The notes under the pieces were generated by a model, which saw only the letters and a program-made list of their open reading frames with translations, was not told where the DNA came from and made no database searches. Below, piece by piece: positions 22,575-31,555 of a stretch of DNA of 40,727 bases (position 1 is its first letter; every line of letters begins with the position of its first letter). This stretch comes from Gemmatimonas sp. (GTDB taxonomy: Bacteria; Gemmatimonadota; Gemmatimonadetes; Gemmatimonadales; Gemmatimonadaceae). Made by a program: the position numbers and the translations under genes. The stretch is taken from the NCBI GenBank assembly GCA_011390935.1, contig JAABRL010000038.1:1-40727 (forward strand), written 5' to 3'.

Positions 22575-25460
22575 TCAGAACGAGCGAGACGCGATCTTCG
22601 CTGTGCCGCGCGCGGCAGCCGATGTGCGCGCGGCCGGCGGCAGTCGCCAGTTGCCATTCCCCACCAAGGTGAGCGCGGCCCATTCGCGGGACGGGCGGTT
22701 GTTCGCTTGAGCCTCCACCTGGACCAGACGCAGGGCCTCCGCCGCCGTGTGCCCGCGCGTGAGCGCGCGATAGAAGGCGGTCATCAGCGGCGCCAACCCC
22801 TCGTCTCCCACATCCCACTGCGTGGTGAGCACCGCCGCGGCGCCGGCGGTGAGCAGCGGCGGCACGAGCCCACGCACGCCCTCGCCGCCCACGATCGGGC
22901 CGCGCGCCGTGCGACAGCCCGACAGCACCACCAACGTGCCGGTCAGGCGCAGCGTGGCCAGCTCGGCGGGGGTGACGAAACCGTCGGCATCGCGCCCGCT
23001 GCTCAGAATCAGCAGCCCATCGTCTACCTCCTGATCGTTCACCTCCGCGTGCGCCGCAATGTGCAGCACCGCGGGCGGATCGTCCGAGACCGCGCGCAGC
23101 TGCGCCTCGGACGCCTCGGCTCCGGTGAACAGCTGCGATGCGTGCAGGAGGCCCGCCACGGCGTGCCCTTCCGCGTGCGCACCGCGCAGCGGCACGCGCC
23201 AGACCGCATTCGGATCGCCCTCGATCGGCGCGACGGGCGATGCGAGGACCACGGAGTGCACGCCGATCGGATCCCGTCCACGCCACACCAGCTCTGCCAC
23301 CGCGGCCGACGGCACGGTGCTCAGCGCCAGCGGCTTGGGCAGCGGCCGCCCACCGGGCCGAAGCGCCGAAAACGGCACCCGATGCAGAATGTCGTCGGCG
23401 ATGATCACGAGATGCCGCGTCCCTGTCGGTACGGCCGTGAGCACCGGCGCGAGCAGTGCGTCGCCAAGCTGCTGCGCGAGCCCGTCGCGCAGCGCACGCA
23501 GGCGACGATCGTTGGCGCCGTCGGACAGCGCCGCCGTGAGCCGCTGGATCAATGGGGCCAGCGAGTCGACGGATGGGAGCGAAACGGCCCGCACGTCGCC
23601 GCGCGTGACCACCAGCGCAACGGTGCCCACGTCAGCCGGCCCGGTCAGAAACGAGACGAGCGCCGTGCGATCATCGGGCAACGCGGCCTGCGCGCTCGCC
23701 AACGTGGCTGGCGCGTACTGCTCCGCCCGACGTACGGCGCGCTCTGCGGCCGTTTCCTCGTTCACCGGTGCCGCAAGCAGCAGCGCTTCCAGCAGGGCGC
23801 GCGCGCGGAGCCGCTCGCTCTGCGCAAAGGCCACGTCCACACGGCCCGCTTTCGCAATGCCGACCACCGCGGCGCGCGGTGCATCAGCGGCACGCGCGCC
23901 GCCGAACGGTTGTTGCGTGTTTGCGGCTTGCGCACGGAGTCGGTTCGTCGGCTCCTCCTGCACGCGCGTGTCGATGTGAGCGAGCGCGTCGTCCAGCGCG
24001 GCGATCGCCGAGTCGACCTCGCCTAGGGCAAGATGCGCTTCGGCCAGGGCCGAGCCGACGAACAGTTGCGTGGAGACCTGCGCACGACCAAATCGAAATC
24101 GGAGGGTATCGAGCGTGGTCGCGGCAACACGTGCCCGACCGCTGCGCAGCTCCAGCCACGCGTGATTGAGCGCCACCGACGGGCGCCAGTTGGGACCGCG
24201 CAGGGTCGCGATCGAATCCGTGCGCATCAACCACGTCCGCGCCGCAGAAAGGTCGCCGCGGCGCAGGGCCATGTCCGCGCGCAGCGTGAAGCGGGAAGCC
24301 GTTGCGGCGAGGGGGCGCGACTCGCCCTCGCCCGCCGCGAGATGCGACTCCAGCGCGGGCCAGTCCTCGTCCTCGAGCAGGATGCGTGCGTAGGACGCAT
24401 CGGCGTCGGCGAGGGCGTATCCATCGCCGACGGTCTCCGCAAGCGTGCGCGCGAGTAGCACGGAGCGCTCGGCGCGTGCGCGATCACCACGCCCTCGCGC
24501 CGTGGTGGCGAGATTGAGGTGAATCCACGCCGTCAGCGACCGATTGTCCGCCGCCAGCGCGCCTCGCAGCGCTTCGGAGAGGTACCGGTCGGCGAGCGCG
24601 TATTGTCCGCTGCGGGCGTACAGGTTGCCCAGCCACTGCAGGACCGCCGCTTCGTCGACGGGTGCGCGTCCCCGGCGAAAGGACACGAGCGCCGAATCCA
24701 GCAGCACGGACGTGGAGTACTGCAATCCGCGCTCGCTGAACAGCGTCGCTGCCGTAAACAGGCAGACACCACTGGCGCGCGCATCATGGGCGCCTCGCGC
24801 GAGCGACAGCACAGCTGCCATCCGGTCGAGATCGCGCATGGCCGTGCTGGCCGCTTGCACGCATCGATCACGCAGCTGCAGAAGTGAGTCTCGAAACTGC
24901 GTGAGCGGCGCGAGCGAATCGAGCGTCGCCTGCTGGGCAACCGCCGATACGGTGCGTCCGCGAAGCGCGGCGGCGCTGGCCAACGCGGAGGCGAGGGTGA
25001 CCGAGTCGCGGGCCGCGCGCGCGTGCGCGATCGACGAGTCCACGGCCTGCGCGGCGTGTCGGTATTCGCCCCGGGCGTTCGCCGACCGGGCCGTCTCCAG
25101 CCACACGATTGCGGCGAATGCGTCTCGCTGGTCGACGACGCGAGCGTCGCGCGTGAGCGCCACCCGCGCGCGCTGCTGCAGGGAGTCGGCGCCCGTCCAA
25201 TCGAAGGCTTCCCGCGCCAGGACCGCCAGACTGAGCCAGGCGTGCGTCGCGTCAGGGCGCTCGGCGAGCGTGTCGCGCCATGCCTCGGCCGCTGCGCGCT
25301 CCATCCCCGCCACCCAGGCGGCGGTCGCCTCCGCCACGACGCGCGAGGCGGGGGAGGGCGCCGTGCGTGCTGGCGATTGGGCGGCCACGGGAGCGTGCAG
25401 CGCCGCGCCGAAGACGCATGCCGCAATGGCGAGCAGCGGAGGTCGGGTGATTCGGATCAC
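22575..25460 (-). CDS. TPR-repeat CHAT domain protein with a signal peptide
   Basis: A GTG at 25460 starts a 961-residue product with an N-terminal signal segment (MIRITRPPLLAIAACVFGAA, then LHAPVAAQ). A long helical region of tetratricopeptide-type repeats follows (for example DEAAVLQWLGNLYARSGQY, ALADRYLSEALRGALAADN). The C-terminal caspase-like CHAT domain has the catalytic dyad: His in VLHIAAHAEV (about His804) and Cys in VVLSGCRTARG (about Cys849). The pattern TTQWDVGDEGLAPLMTAFYR also fits CHAT. Such proteins are cysteine-peptidase-like; here export is predicted, so it would act in the periplasm or outside. The longer open frame up to 25634 overlaps the divergent fadI start and has no signal peptide. 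Confidence 0.85.
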   Translation of the reverse strand: MIRITRPPLLAIAACVFGAALHAPVAAQSPARTAPSPASRVVAEATAAWVAGMERAAAEAWRDTLAERPDATHAWLSLAVLAREAFDWTGADSLQQRARVALTRDARVVDQRDAFAAIVWLETARSANARGEYRHAAQAVDSSIAHARAARDSVTLASALASAAALRGRTVSAVAQQATLDSLAPLTQFRDSLLQLRDRCVQAASTAMRDLDRMAAVLSLARGAHDARASGVCLFTAATLFSERGLQYSTSVLLDSALVSFRRGRAPVDEAAVLQWLGNLYARSGQYALADRYLSEALRGALAADNRSLTAWIHLNLATTARGRGDRARAERSVLLARTLAETVGDGYALADADASYARILLEDEDWPALESHLAAGEGESRPLAATASRFTLRADMALRRGDLSAARTWLMRTDSIATLRGPNWRPSVALNHAWLELRSGRARVAATTLDTLRFRFGRAQVSTQLFVGSALAEAHLALGEVDSAIAALDDALAHIDTRVQEEPTNRLRAQAANTQQPFGGARAADAPRAAVVGIAKAGRVDVAFAQSERLRARALLEALLLAAPVNEETAAERAVRRAEQYAPATLASAQAALPDDRTALVSFLTGPADVGTVALVVTRGDVRAVSLPSVDSLAPLIQRLTAALSDGANDRRLRALRDGLAQQLGDALLAPVLTAVPTGTRHLVIIADDILHRVPFSALRPGGRPLPKPLALSTVPSAAVAELVWRGRDPIGVHSVVLASPVAPIEGDPNAVWRVPLRGAHAEGHAVAGLLHASQLFTGAEASEAQLRAVSDDPPAVLHIAAHAEVNDQEVDDGLLILSSGRDADGFVTPAELATLRLTGTLVVLSGCRTARGPIVGGEGVRGLVPPLLTAGAAAVLTTQWDVGDEGLAPLMTAFYRALTRGHTAAEALRLVQVEAQANNRPSREWAALTLVGNGNWRLPPAARTSAAARGTAKIASRSF

Positions 25461-25548
25461 GCGTGGTACCCTGCGCTGCGGCGGGACGCTGCGCAAGCCG
25501 CTCGCGGTGCGCGTGTGTGCAATGGCGCGACACGGTACCTTTCCCAGC

Positions 25549-26847
25549 ATGTCCCCCTTCGCTGTTCCTGGCCGTCGTGTCGCGATCGTGGCGGGTGTGC
25601 GCACCCCCTTCGCCCGATCCGGCACCGCGCTCAAATCGTACTCCGCCCTCGACCTCGCGCGTCATGCGGTGTCGGCGCTCATGCAGCGCACCGAGGTGGA
25701 CGGGACCGAGGTGCAGCTCGTGAGTCTGGGCACCGTGCTGCCCTCGGTGCTGGCCCCGAATCCGGCGCGCGAAGTCGCGCTGCTCCCGTACTTTCCGCGC
25801 GACGTGCAGGCCTTTACGGTGGGTCGAGCCTGCGCGTCGGCCAATCAGGCCATCACCGATGCGGCCGATCAGATCGCGCTCGGGCATGCGACCGTCGCCA
25901 TCGCCGGCGGCACCGAATCGCTCACCCAGGTGCCGATCCTGCACTCGCGCCGCATGTCGGATACGCTCGTGGCCGCGAGCAAGGCGAAGTCGCTGTCTCA
26001 GCGTCTGGGGGTGCTCAGTCGAGTGCGCCCCGGCGATCTGTTACCGGTGACCCCGGCCATCAGCGAACCCAGCACGGGTGAAACGATGGGGCAGTCCGCC
26101 GACACGATGGCCAAGCTCAACGGCATTTCGCGCGAGGCGCAGGATGCCTTCGCGATGCGCTCCCATCAGCGCGCCGCCGCCGGCACGGCCGACGGGCGAC
26201 TCACCGCCGAGATCGCGCCGATCACGCTGCCGCCGCGACACACCGAGATGCTCGCGTCGGACAACGGTGTGCGCGCCGACAGCACGCTCGCGCAGCTCAG
26301 CGCGCTGAAGCCCGTCTTCGACCGCCAGTACGGCACGGTGACCGCCGGCAACGCGTCGCCGCTCACCGATGGCGCGGCCGTGGTGCTGCTCATGCGCGAG
26401 GATGTGGCCGCCGCGCTCGGCTACACGCCGCTCGCCTTCATTCGTTCCTACGCGTATGCCGCCATTGATCCGGCGGAGCAACTGCTGCAGGCGCCGGTGT
26501 TCGCCGCGCCCATGGCGCTCGAGCGTGCCGGACTTGCGCTCCGCGACATGGGGCTGGTGGAAATGCACGAGGCGTTTGCCGCGCAGGTGCTGAGCAACCT
26601 GCACGGGCTGGCGTCGCGCGTGTGGGCCGAACGGGCCGGGCTCTCGGAGCCGGTGGGCGAGGTCGACCCGGAGCGGCTCAATGTGATGGGCGGATCGTTG
26701 TCCATCGGACATCCATTCGGTGCGACGGGCGCACGCATTGTCACCACGCTTGCCAACGAACTGGTGCGTCGTGATGAACAGTTCGGTCTGCTCACCGTAT
26801 GCGCCGCTGGCGGTATGGGACACGCGATGGTGCTGGAGCGCGCATGA
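25549..26847 (+). CDS. fadI: Acetyl-CoA C-acyltransferase (beta-oxidation thiolase)
   Basis: The 432-residue product has the full thiolase set: Cys95 in VGRACASANQ (acyl-enzyme nucleophile), His388 in GHPFGATG and Cys418 in CAAGGMGH. It cleaves 3-ketoacyl-CoA with CoA to acetyl-CoA and a shortened acyl-CoA. Length and segments such as GETMGQSADTMAKLNGISRE fit the FadI branch. The start at 25549 (MSPFAVPGRRVAIVAGVRTP) is favoured; an ATG at 25522 would add nine residues. Its stop codon overlaps the fadJ start by ATGA, so the two subunits of the beta-oxidation complex are translationally coupled. The start is divergent from the CHAT gene, with 88 bp between them. Confidence 0.93.
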   Translation: MSPFAVPGRRVAIVAGVRTPFARSGTALKSYSALDLARHAVSALMQRTEVDGTEVQLVSLGTVLPSVLAPNPAREVALLPYFPRDVQAFTVGRACASANQAITDAADQIALGHATVAIAGGTESLTQVPILHSRRMSDTLVAASKAKSLSQRLGVLSRVRPGDLLPVTPAISEPSTGETMGQSADTMAKLNGISREAQDAFAMRSHQRAAAGTADGRLTAEIAPITLPPRHTEMLASDNGVRADSTLAQLSALKPVFDRQYGTVTAGNASPLTDGAAVVLLMREDVAAALGYTPLAFIRSYAYAAIDPAEQLLQAPVFAAPMALERAGLALRDMGLVEMHEAFAAQVLSNLHGLASRVWAERAGLSEPVGEVDPERLNVMGGSLSIGHPFGATGARIVTTLANELVRRDEQFGLLTVCAAGGMGHAMVLERA

Positions 26848-29003
26848 GTACGCCCGAAACCACACCGTCACTGACGCTGCAGGTGGACGATGACGGCATC
26901 GCGCTGATCACCTTCGATGCGCCGCATGCGCCGATCAACGCGTTGAACTCGCGACTCACGGCCGAGTTCGAGCAGATCTTCGCGCAGCTCGAGGGCAATG
27001 ACGCGATTCGCGCCGCGGTGCTGTCCAGCGGCAAAGCCGACACGTGGATCGCCGGTGCGGACATCGAGGAGCTGGTGTCGATCGCATCGGCCGCAGACGC
27101 GGAGGCACTCTCGCGCAGTGGACAGCGCATGCTCGACCGGTTGGCCGCGCTGCACAAACCCGTGGTCGCGGCCATTCACGGCGCCTGCCTTGGCGGAGGA
27201 CTCGAGGTCGCACTGGCATGCCACTGGCGCGTACTCAGTGATCACCCGAAGTCGGTGTGCGCGCTCCCCGAAGTGCAGCTCGGCCTGCTGCCGGGCGCGG
27301 GCGGCACGCAGCGTCTGCCGCGCCTGATCGGGTTGCAGGCCGCACTCGACCTGATCCTCACGGGCAAGACGGTGCGTCCGCGCAAAGCGAAGACGCTTGG
27401 CCTGATCGATGACCTCGTGCATCCCGCCATTCTGCGCAGCGTGGCGCTGCAACGCGCCCGCGAGCTCGCGGCGCGTCAACGCAGCCGCACCGAACGCAAG
27501 TCGGGGCCCACGGCCATGCTGCTCGAAGACAACCCGGTGGGACGCGCCGTGGTGTTTCGGCAGGCGCGCGAGCAGGTCCTGAAGAAAACGCGCGGTGCGT
27601 ACCCCGGACCGCTGGCCGCCATCGAGGTCGTCGCCGAAGGGTACGCGAATGGCATCGCACGCGGACTCGACGCGGAAGCCAGGGCGTTCGGCCGATTGGC
27701 CGTCACCGATGTGTGCCGCGAACTCACGTTTCTCTTCTTCGCCACGACGGCGCTCAAGAAGGACACGGGCATCGAGTCCGATACGATACCGCGCCCCGTA
27801 CATCGCCTCGGGATCGTGGGGGGCGGCTTCATGGGCGCCGGGATCGCGAGCGTGGCAGTGCAGCACGATACGCTCGTGCGCATCAAGGAAGCGTCGCTCG
27901 AACGCATTGCGGGCGCGATCGGTGTGGTACGCGAGGGGCTCGACGAGAAGCGTCGCAAGCGTCGCCTTACACGACTCGCGATGGACGATGCACTCGCGCG
28001 TGTGAGCGGTGGGACCGACTATACCGGCTTCACACGCGCCGATGTGGTGATCGAAGCGGTGTTCGAGGAACTCGAGGTGAAACACACGGTGCTGCGCGAG
28101 GTGGAAGCTGTCGCTGCTCGCGCAATCTTCGCCTCGAACACCAGCACAATCCCGATTGCGCGCATCGCCGAAGCGTCCAGCCGACCGGAGCAGGTGGTCG
28201 GTATGCACTTCTTCAGTCCGGTGCAGAAGATGCCGCTGCTGGAAGTGATCGCGGCGCCTGCCACCAGCGACGAGACGATCGCCACGGTGGTCGCCTTCGG
28301 CAAGCAACTCGGCAAGACCGTGATCGTCGTGCGCGATGGTCCGGGCTTCTATGTGAATCGGATTCTCGCGCCGTACATCAACGAGGCCGGGGCGCTGCTC
28401 GACGACGGCGTCGCGATCGAGGCAATCGATCAGGCGCTGCTCGCGTATGGTTTCCCGGTCGGACCGATCACGTTGCTCGACGAAGTCGGCCTCGATATCG
28501 CCGGCAAGTCGGGAGCGATCATGGTTGAAGCCTTTGGCGATCGCATGGTCCCTTCGCGCACCCTGACGCGCGTCATCGAGAGCGGTCGCACCGGGCGCAA
28601 GGCGGGGCGTGGCTTCTACACCTACGAAGACGGCGAGCGCGGTGGGCCTGATGCAGCGATCTACGCCATGACACCGGTGCAGGGGAGTCGCCGCTCGGCC
28701 ACAGCCGACGAGATTCAGGAGCGTACCGTACTGCCAATGCTGAACGAAGCCGTGCGCTGTCTCGAAGACGGTGTGCTGCGCAGCACGCGCGACGGCGATG
28801 TGGGTGCCGTGTTCGGTATCGGCTTCCCACCGTTTCGCGGTGGCCCATTTCGCGCGATCGATGCCATTGGCGCAGCGGCGCTGGTGCGTCGTCTCGAGGC
28901 CCTCAACGCCCGATTCCCCGGCCGCTTCGCACCCGCCGCACGACTGCGCGACATGGCCGCGCGTGGGGAACGATTCTACCCTTCCACTGGAAAGCCGCTG
29001 TGA
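26844..29003 (+). CDS. fadJ: Fatty-acid oxidation multifunctional protein, enoyl-CoA hydratase/3-hydroxyacyl-CoA dehydrogenase
   Basis: The 719-residue product combines two enzymes. The N-terminal crotonase domain has the oxyanion segment AGADIEEL and catalytic Glu121 (LGGGLEVALA) and Glu143 (LPEVQLGLLPGAGGTQ). The dehydrogenase part has the NAD-binding loop GIVGGGFMGAGIASVAVQ, SNTSTIPI and catalytic His455 in GMHFFSPVQKMPLLEV. The C-terminal domain ends with PPFRGGPFRAIDAIG and a final RFYPST. It hydrates enoyl-CoA and oxidises the 3-hydroxyacyl-CoA, feeding FadI. It overlaps fadI by 4 bp (ATGA) and the DinB gene by TGATG at 29001-29005, so three genes are translated as a unit. I see no fadE- or fadD-like gene in the window. 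Confidence 0.94.
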   Translation: MSTPETTPSLTLQVDDDGIALITFDAPHAPINALNSRLTAEFEQIFAQLEGNDAIRAAVLSSGKADTWIAGADIEELVSIASAADAEALSRSGQRMLDRLAALHKPVVAAIHGACLGGGLEVALACHWRVLSDHPKSVCALPEVQLGLLPGAGGTQRLPRLIGLQAALDLILTGKTVRPRKAKTLGLIDDLVHPAILRSVALQRARELAARQRSRTERKSGPTAMLLEDNPVGRAVVFRQAREQVLKKTRGAYPGPLAAIEVVAEGYANGIARGLDAEARAFGRLAVTDVCRELTFLFFATTALKKDTGIESDTIPRPVHRLGIVGGGFMGAGIASVAVQHDTLVRIKEASLERIAGAIGVVREGLDEKRRKRRLTRLAMDDALARVSGGTDYTGFTRADVVIEAVFEELEVKHTVLREVEAVAARAIFASNTSTIPIARIAEASSRPEQVVGMHFFSPVQKMPLLEVIAAPATSDETIATVVAFGKQLGKTVIVVRDGPGFYVNRILAPYINEAGALLDDGVAIEAIDQALLAYGFPVGPITLLDEVGLDIAGKSGAIMVEAFGDRMVPSRTLTRVIESGRTGRKAGRGFYTYEDGERGGPDAAIYAMTPVQGSRRSATADEIQERTVLPMLNEAVRCLEDGVLRSTRDGDVGAVFGIGFPPFRGGPFRAIDAIGAAALVRRLEALNARFPGRFAPAARLRDMAARGERFYPSTGKPL

Positions 29004-29581
29004 TGTCCGATCCGACCCATGCCGACGCCGGCGCCCCCCGCCATCCGATCCTCGCAGCGCTCGTGCACGAGCTCGGCCTTGAGCGTACCCGCCTGCTCGA
29101 GTCCGCGATGCGTGTGCCCGTGGCGATGCGCAATGTGCGGCCGGCGCCCGATCGGTGGTCGGCCGCGGAAGTGCTCGCCCATCTCGCCAAGGTGGAAGGG
29201 TCGAGCGGCAAGCTGTTCAGCGTGCACGCGCGTCAGCTCCGCGAATCGGGCGCACCGCTCGAGACGAGCGACGATGCGCGCGCCATCATTGATGGCTTCA
29301 CGCGCTTTCCCATGCATGTACGTACGCGCATGATCAAGGCACCCGAGCTGGTGATGCCGGATGAGCACAGCGACTTCGATGACGCCGTGCGCGCACTCGC
29401 AGCCTCGCGCGCACGCCTGCTCGAGGCCATCGTGAAGGCCGACGGATTGGCGCTCGGTTCGGTCTCGGCCGCGCATCCACGCCTCGGTCCGCTCACCATG
29501 TACGAATGGTTGCTCATGATTGCGCGTCACGAGGCGCGGCATGCCGAGCAGCTCGATGAAATCGCCGCCGCTACCGCCTGA
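29003..29581 (+). CDS. DinB-family (DfsB-type) protein coupled to fadJ
   Basis: The 192-residue product is an all-helical DinB-fold protein. The putative metal ligands are seen as H in EVLAHLAKVEGSSGKLFSVH and in the C-terminal IARHEARHAEQLDEI (H-x3-H). Such proteins bind a divalent metal and in known cases transfer groups to thiols, such as bacillithiol or mycothiol; the substrate here is unknown. The ATG at 29003 overlaps the fadJ stop (TGATG), and a GTG at 29000 is also possible. The coupling with fadI-fadJ suggests a role tied to beta-oxidation or the associated oxidative stress, but this is an inference from position only. Confidence 0.82.
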   Translation: MSDPTHADAGAPRHPILAALVHELGLERTRLLESAMRVPVAMRNVRPAPDRWSAAEVLAHLAKVEGSSGKLFSVHARQLRESGAPLETSDDARAIIDGFTRFPMHVRTRMIKAPELVMPDEHSDFDDAVRALAASRARLLEAIVKADGLALGSVSAAHPRLGPLTMYEWLLMIARHEARHAEQLDEIAAATA

Positions 29582-29616
29582 CCCTCTCCTTCGACTGATC
29601 CGCCGTGTTCCGATCC

Positions 29617-31263
29617 ATGCCGTTCCGCACTCGCCTGCTCGCGTCGCTTGCGGCCGCGCTCTCCGTTGCTGTGCCTGCCACCGTGCAGGCGCAAGGCACC
29701 ACACTGCCGCGTCCGGCTACGCGTGCCGAGCGCACCAACTACGCCGAAACCTCGCATCACGCGGATGTGATCGCGTTCCTCGATTCGCTCGTGGGCATGC
29801 GGGCCCCACTGATCGTGACGGAGCTCGGCCGGTCGCAGCAGGGGCGCGTGCTGCCGCTCGTGATCGCGTCGAAGCCGCAGGTGCGCACCCCAGCCGAGGC
29901 GCGCGCGTTGGGTCGCCCGATCGTGTACGTGCAGGCCAATATCCACGCCGGTGAAGTGGAGGGGAAAGAGGCCGTGCAGGCGTTGCTGCGGGAGCTGTCG
30001 GTGGCCACGGGCCCAACGGTGCTCGACTCGATCGTGCTGCTCGTGGTGCCGATCTACAACGCCGATGGGAACGAGCGGTTCGGCGATCAGGCACGCAATC
30101 GCGGCTCCCAGAACGGTCCCGCGCTCATCGGCTTGCGTCCGAACGCGCAGGAGCTCGACCTGAATCGTGACTACATCAAGGTGGAGGCCCCCGAGACGCG
30201 TGCGTCGCTCGCGGCATTTGCCGCGTGGGAGCCCGATGTGTTCATGGATCTGCACACCACGAACGGCAGTTACCACGGCTACCACCTCACGTACTCGCCA
30301 TCGTTGCATCCGGCCGCGCCGCTCGCGCCATTCGTGGGCGACACCATGCTCGTGGCCATTCGTGAGCGCATGCAGTCGCGCCACAACTTTCGCATCTTTC
30401 CGTACGGCAACTTCACCGGTGAGCGCGGGCGCGAATCGCTCACCGATACGCTCAAGGCTGCGTGGGTCACGTACGAGCACAAGCCGCGCTTCGGTACCAA
30501 CTACTACGGGCTGCGCGGTGCCATGTCGATTTTGAGTGAAGCGTTCTCGCACGATCCGTTCGACGTGCGGGTTGCCTCCACGAAGGCGTTTGTGCAGGAA
30601 GTGCTGTCGTACGTGGCCGAGCGGCCGGCCGATATTCGCACGCGCGTGGCGGCCGGACGTGCGGCGTCCACCTTCGGCGCCACGGGCGTCTCGCCGGCCG
30701 TGCCGGTGCGCTCGCGGTTCTGGAGCACACCCGACACGCAGGCCGTTTTGGTGGAAGTGCTCGAGCGGTTGCCGGACAGCACGCAGCGACACGAGCCCGG
30801 CATGCCGATCGGTCTCAAGCGAACGGGTCGCTTTGCCTCCGTGCGCATGCCGGTGGTCGATCGTTTCGAAGCCGCGCTCACGCGTACGCCACCCGCGGTG
30901 GGCTGGGTGATCGACGCCAGCGTAGCGGACTCCGTGCTGCCGCGGCTTCGCCTGCACGGCGTGGCGATCACGCGCGTGGACGCACCGCTCAGCGTCGAGG
31001 TGGAGCGGTTCATGGTGGACAGCATTGCCAAGGCGCCGCGACCGTTCCAGGGACATCAGGAGGTCACGCTGTCCGGGCGCTGGATGCGCAGCCGCGAGAC
31101 GGTTCCGACGGGCAGCTGGCTCGTGAACACCGGGACCTCGCGCGATCGGCTGGCCATGCTGTTGCTGGAGCCGGAGAGCGACGACGGCATGGCGACGTGG
31201 AACCTGCTCGATGCCGGTCTCGCGGTGGGGCAGGTGGCACCGGTGTGGCGGATGGTTCGGTAG
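29617..31263 (+). CDS. Secreted M14-family zinc carboxypeptidase
   Basis: The 548-residue product starts at the ATG at 29617 (GTG at 29605 is an alternative) and has a clear signal peptide ending near TVQAQ. Zinc ligands of the M14 fold are His110 and Glu113 (NIHAGEVEGKEA) and His213 (DLHTTNGSYHGYH). A probable catalytic Glu is Glu308 in SILSEAF. The sequence ELDLNRDYIKVEAPETRA fits the substrate-binding region. It should release C-terminal residues from peptides outside the cytoplasm. About 200 further residues follow the catalytic domain. The gene ends before a repeat-rich intergenic region that separates it from proline dehydrogenase. Confidence 0.9.
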   Translation: MPFRTRLLASLAAALSVAVPATVQAQGTTLPRPATRAERTNYAETSHHADVIAFLDSLVGMRAPLIVTELGRSQQGRVLPLVIASKPQVRTPAEARALGRPIVYVQANIHAGEVEGKEAVQALLRELSVATGPTVLDSIVLLVVPIYNADGNERFGDQARNRGSQNGPALIGLRPNAQELDLNRDYIKVEAPETRASLAAFAAWEPDVFMDLHTTNGSYHGYHLTYSPSLHPAAPLAPFVGDTMLVAIRERMQSRHNFRIFPYGNFTGERGRESLTDTLKAAWVTYEHKPRFGTNYYGLRGAMSILSEAFSHDPFDVRVASTKAFVQEVLSYVAERPADIRTRVAAGRAASTFGATGVSPAVPVRSRFWSTPDTQAVLVEVLERLPDSTQRHEPGMPIGLKRTGRFASVRMPVVDRFEAALTRTPPAVGWVIDASVADSVLPRLRLHGVAITRVDAPLSVEVERFMVDSIAKAPRPFQGHQEVTLSGRWMRSRETVPTGSWLVNTGTSRDRLAMLLLEPESDDGMATWNLLDAGLAVGQVAPVWRMVR

Positions 31264-31265
31264 CG

Positions 31266-31466
31266 CACGCGTTGGTTGCTGACCCCTTCCCCCCGCCCAT
31301 CGAGCCCGACCGCTGTGCGGCGCGAAGGGGAGCGCAACGAAATCACGAGGCATGAGGTGGGCGAACCTCGAGATCCCGACGTTCGCCGGGATCGCGTCGA
31401 CAACTCATCTCACCCCTCACGATTTGGTTGCTGACCCCGTCGCCCCGCCCTGCGAGCCCCGACCGC
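31266..31466 (+). repeat. Two diverged direct repeats of ~47 bp in the 31264-31596 intergenic region
   Basis: Copy A (31266-31312) and copy B (31418-31466) share TTGGTTGCTGACCCC exactly and are about 85% identical by eye over their length, ending in CGAGCCC(C)GACCGC. Copy B overlaps the right arm of the dyad element at 31311-31454. This 333-bp interval has no gene that I can support. Confidence 0.7.
31311..31454. repeat. 144-bp imperfect dyad repeat (REP/MITE-like intergenic element)
   Basis: The sequence folds on itself around position 31382.5 without any gap. Counting by hand, 49 of 72 opposed base pairs match, plus two G-T pairs. The core ATCCCGACGTTCGCCGGGAT (31373-31392) is nearly palindromic and the arms carry GCGCAACGAAATC opposed to GATTTGGTTGC. 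Read as protein, the core gives EIPTFAGIAS on one strand and DPGERRDLEV on the other, the known translation signature of widespread bacterial intergenic repeats of the 'RHPGERRDPE / IPAFAGMT' type. No transposase or target duplication was seen. It lies between the M14 peptidase stop and the proline dehydrogenase start. Confidence 0.7.
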
Positions 31467-31480
31467 CCTGCGAGCCCCGA
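31445..31480 (+). repeat. Perfect 18-bp tandem duplication
   Basis: CCGCCCTGCGAGCCCCGA occurs twice in a row (31445-31462 and 31463-31480), overlapping the right end of the dyad element. It is probably a slippage product. Confidence 0.8.
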
Positions 31481-31517
31481 CACCGCCGCCGCCCACTGCC
31501 CTCCCTCCGGGCGACAG

Positions 31518-31523
31518 TATATT
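31518..31523 (+). promoter_or_regulatory. Possible -10 element for proline dehydrogenase
   Basis: TATATT is the only AT-rich hexamer in a GC-rich leader, 74 bp upstream of the ATG at 31597. No TTGACA-like box was found at 16-18 bp spacing, so the match is partial. Confidence 0.3.
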
Positions 31524-31555
31524 TCAGGGTTGCCCGGTTCGGGCACACTCCAGGC

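Noticed and set aside
22707..24026. 439-codon plus-strand frame inside the CHAT gene
   Set aside because: Shadow frame; the CHAT catalytic dyad is on the minus strand.
24544..25548. Upstream extension of the thiolase frame by 335 codons
   Set aside because: The extension is antisense to the CHAT gene and Ser/Arg-rich; FadI homology starts only at 25549.
26868..28307. 479-codon minus-strand frame inside fadJ
   Set aside because: Shadow of a gene with complete catalytic motifs on the plus strand.
29527..31353. 608-codon open frame antisense to the M14 peptidase gene
   Set aside because: No recognisable domain; the plus-strand gene has signal peptide and zinc ligands.
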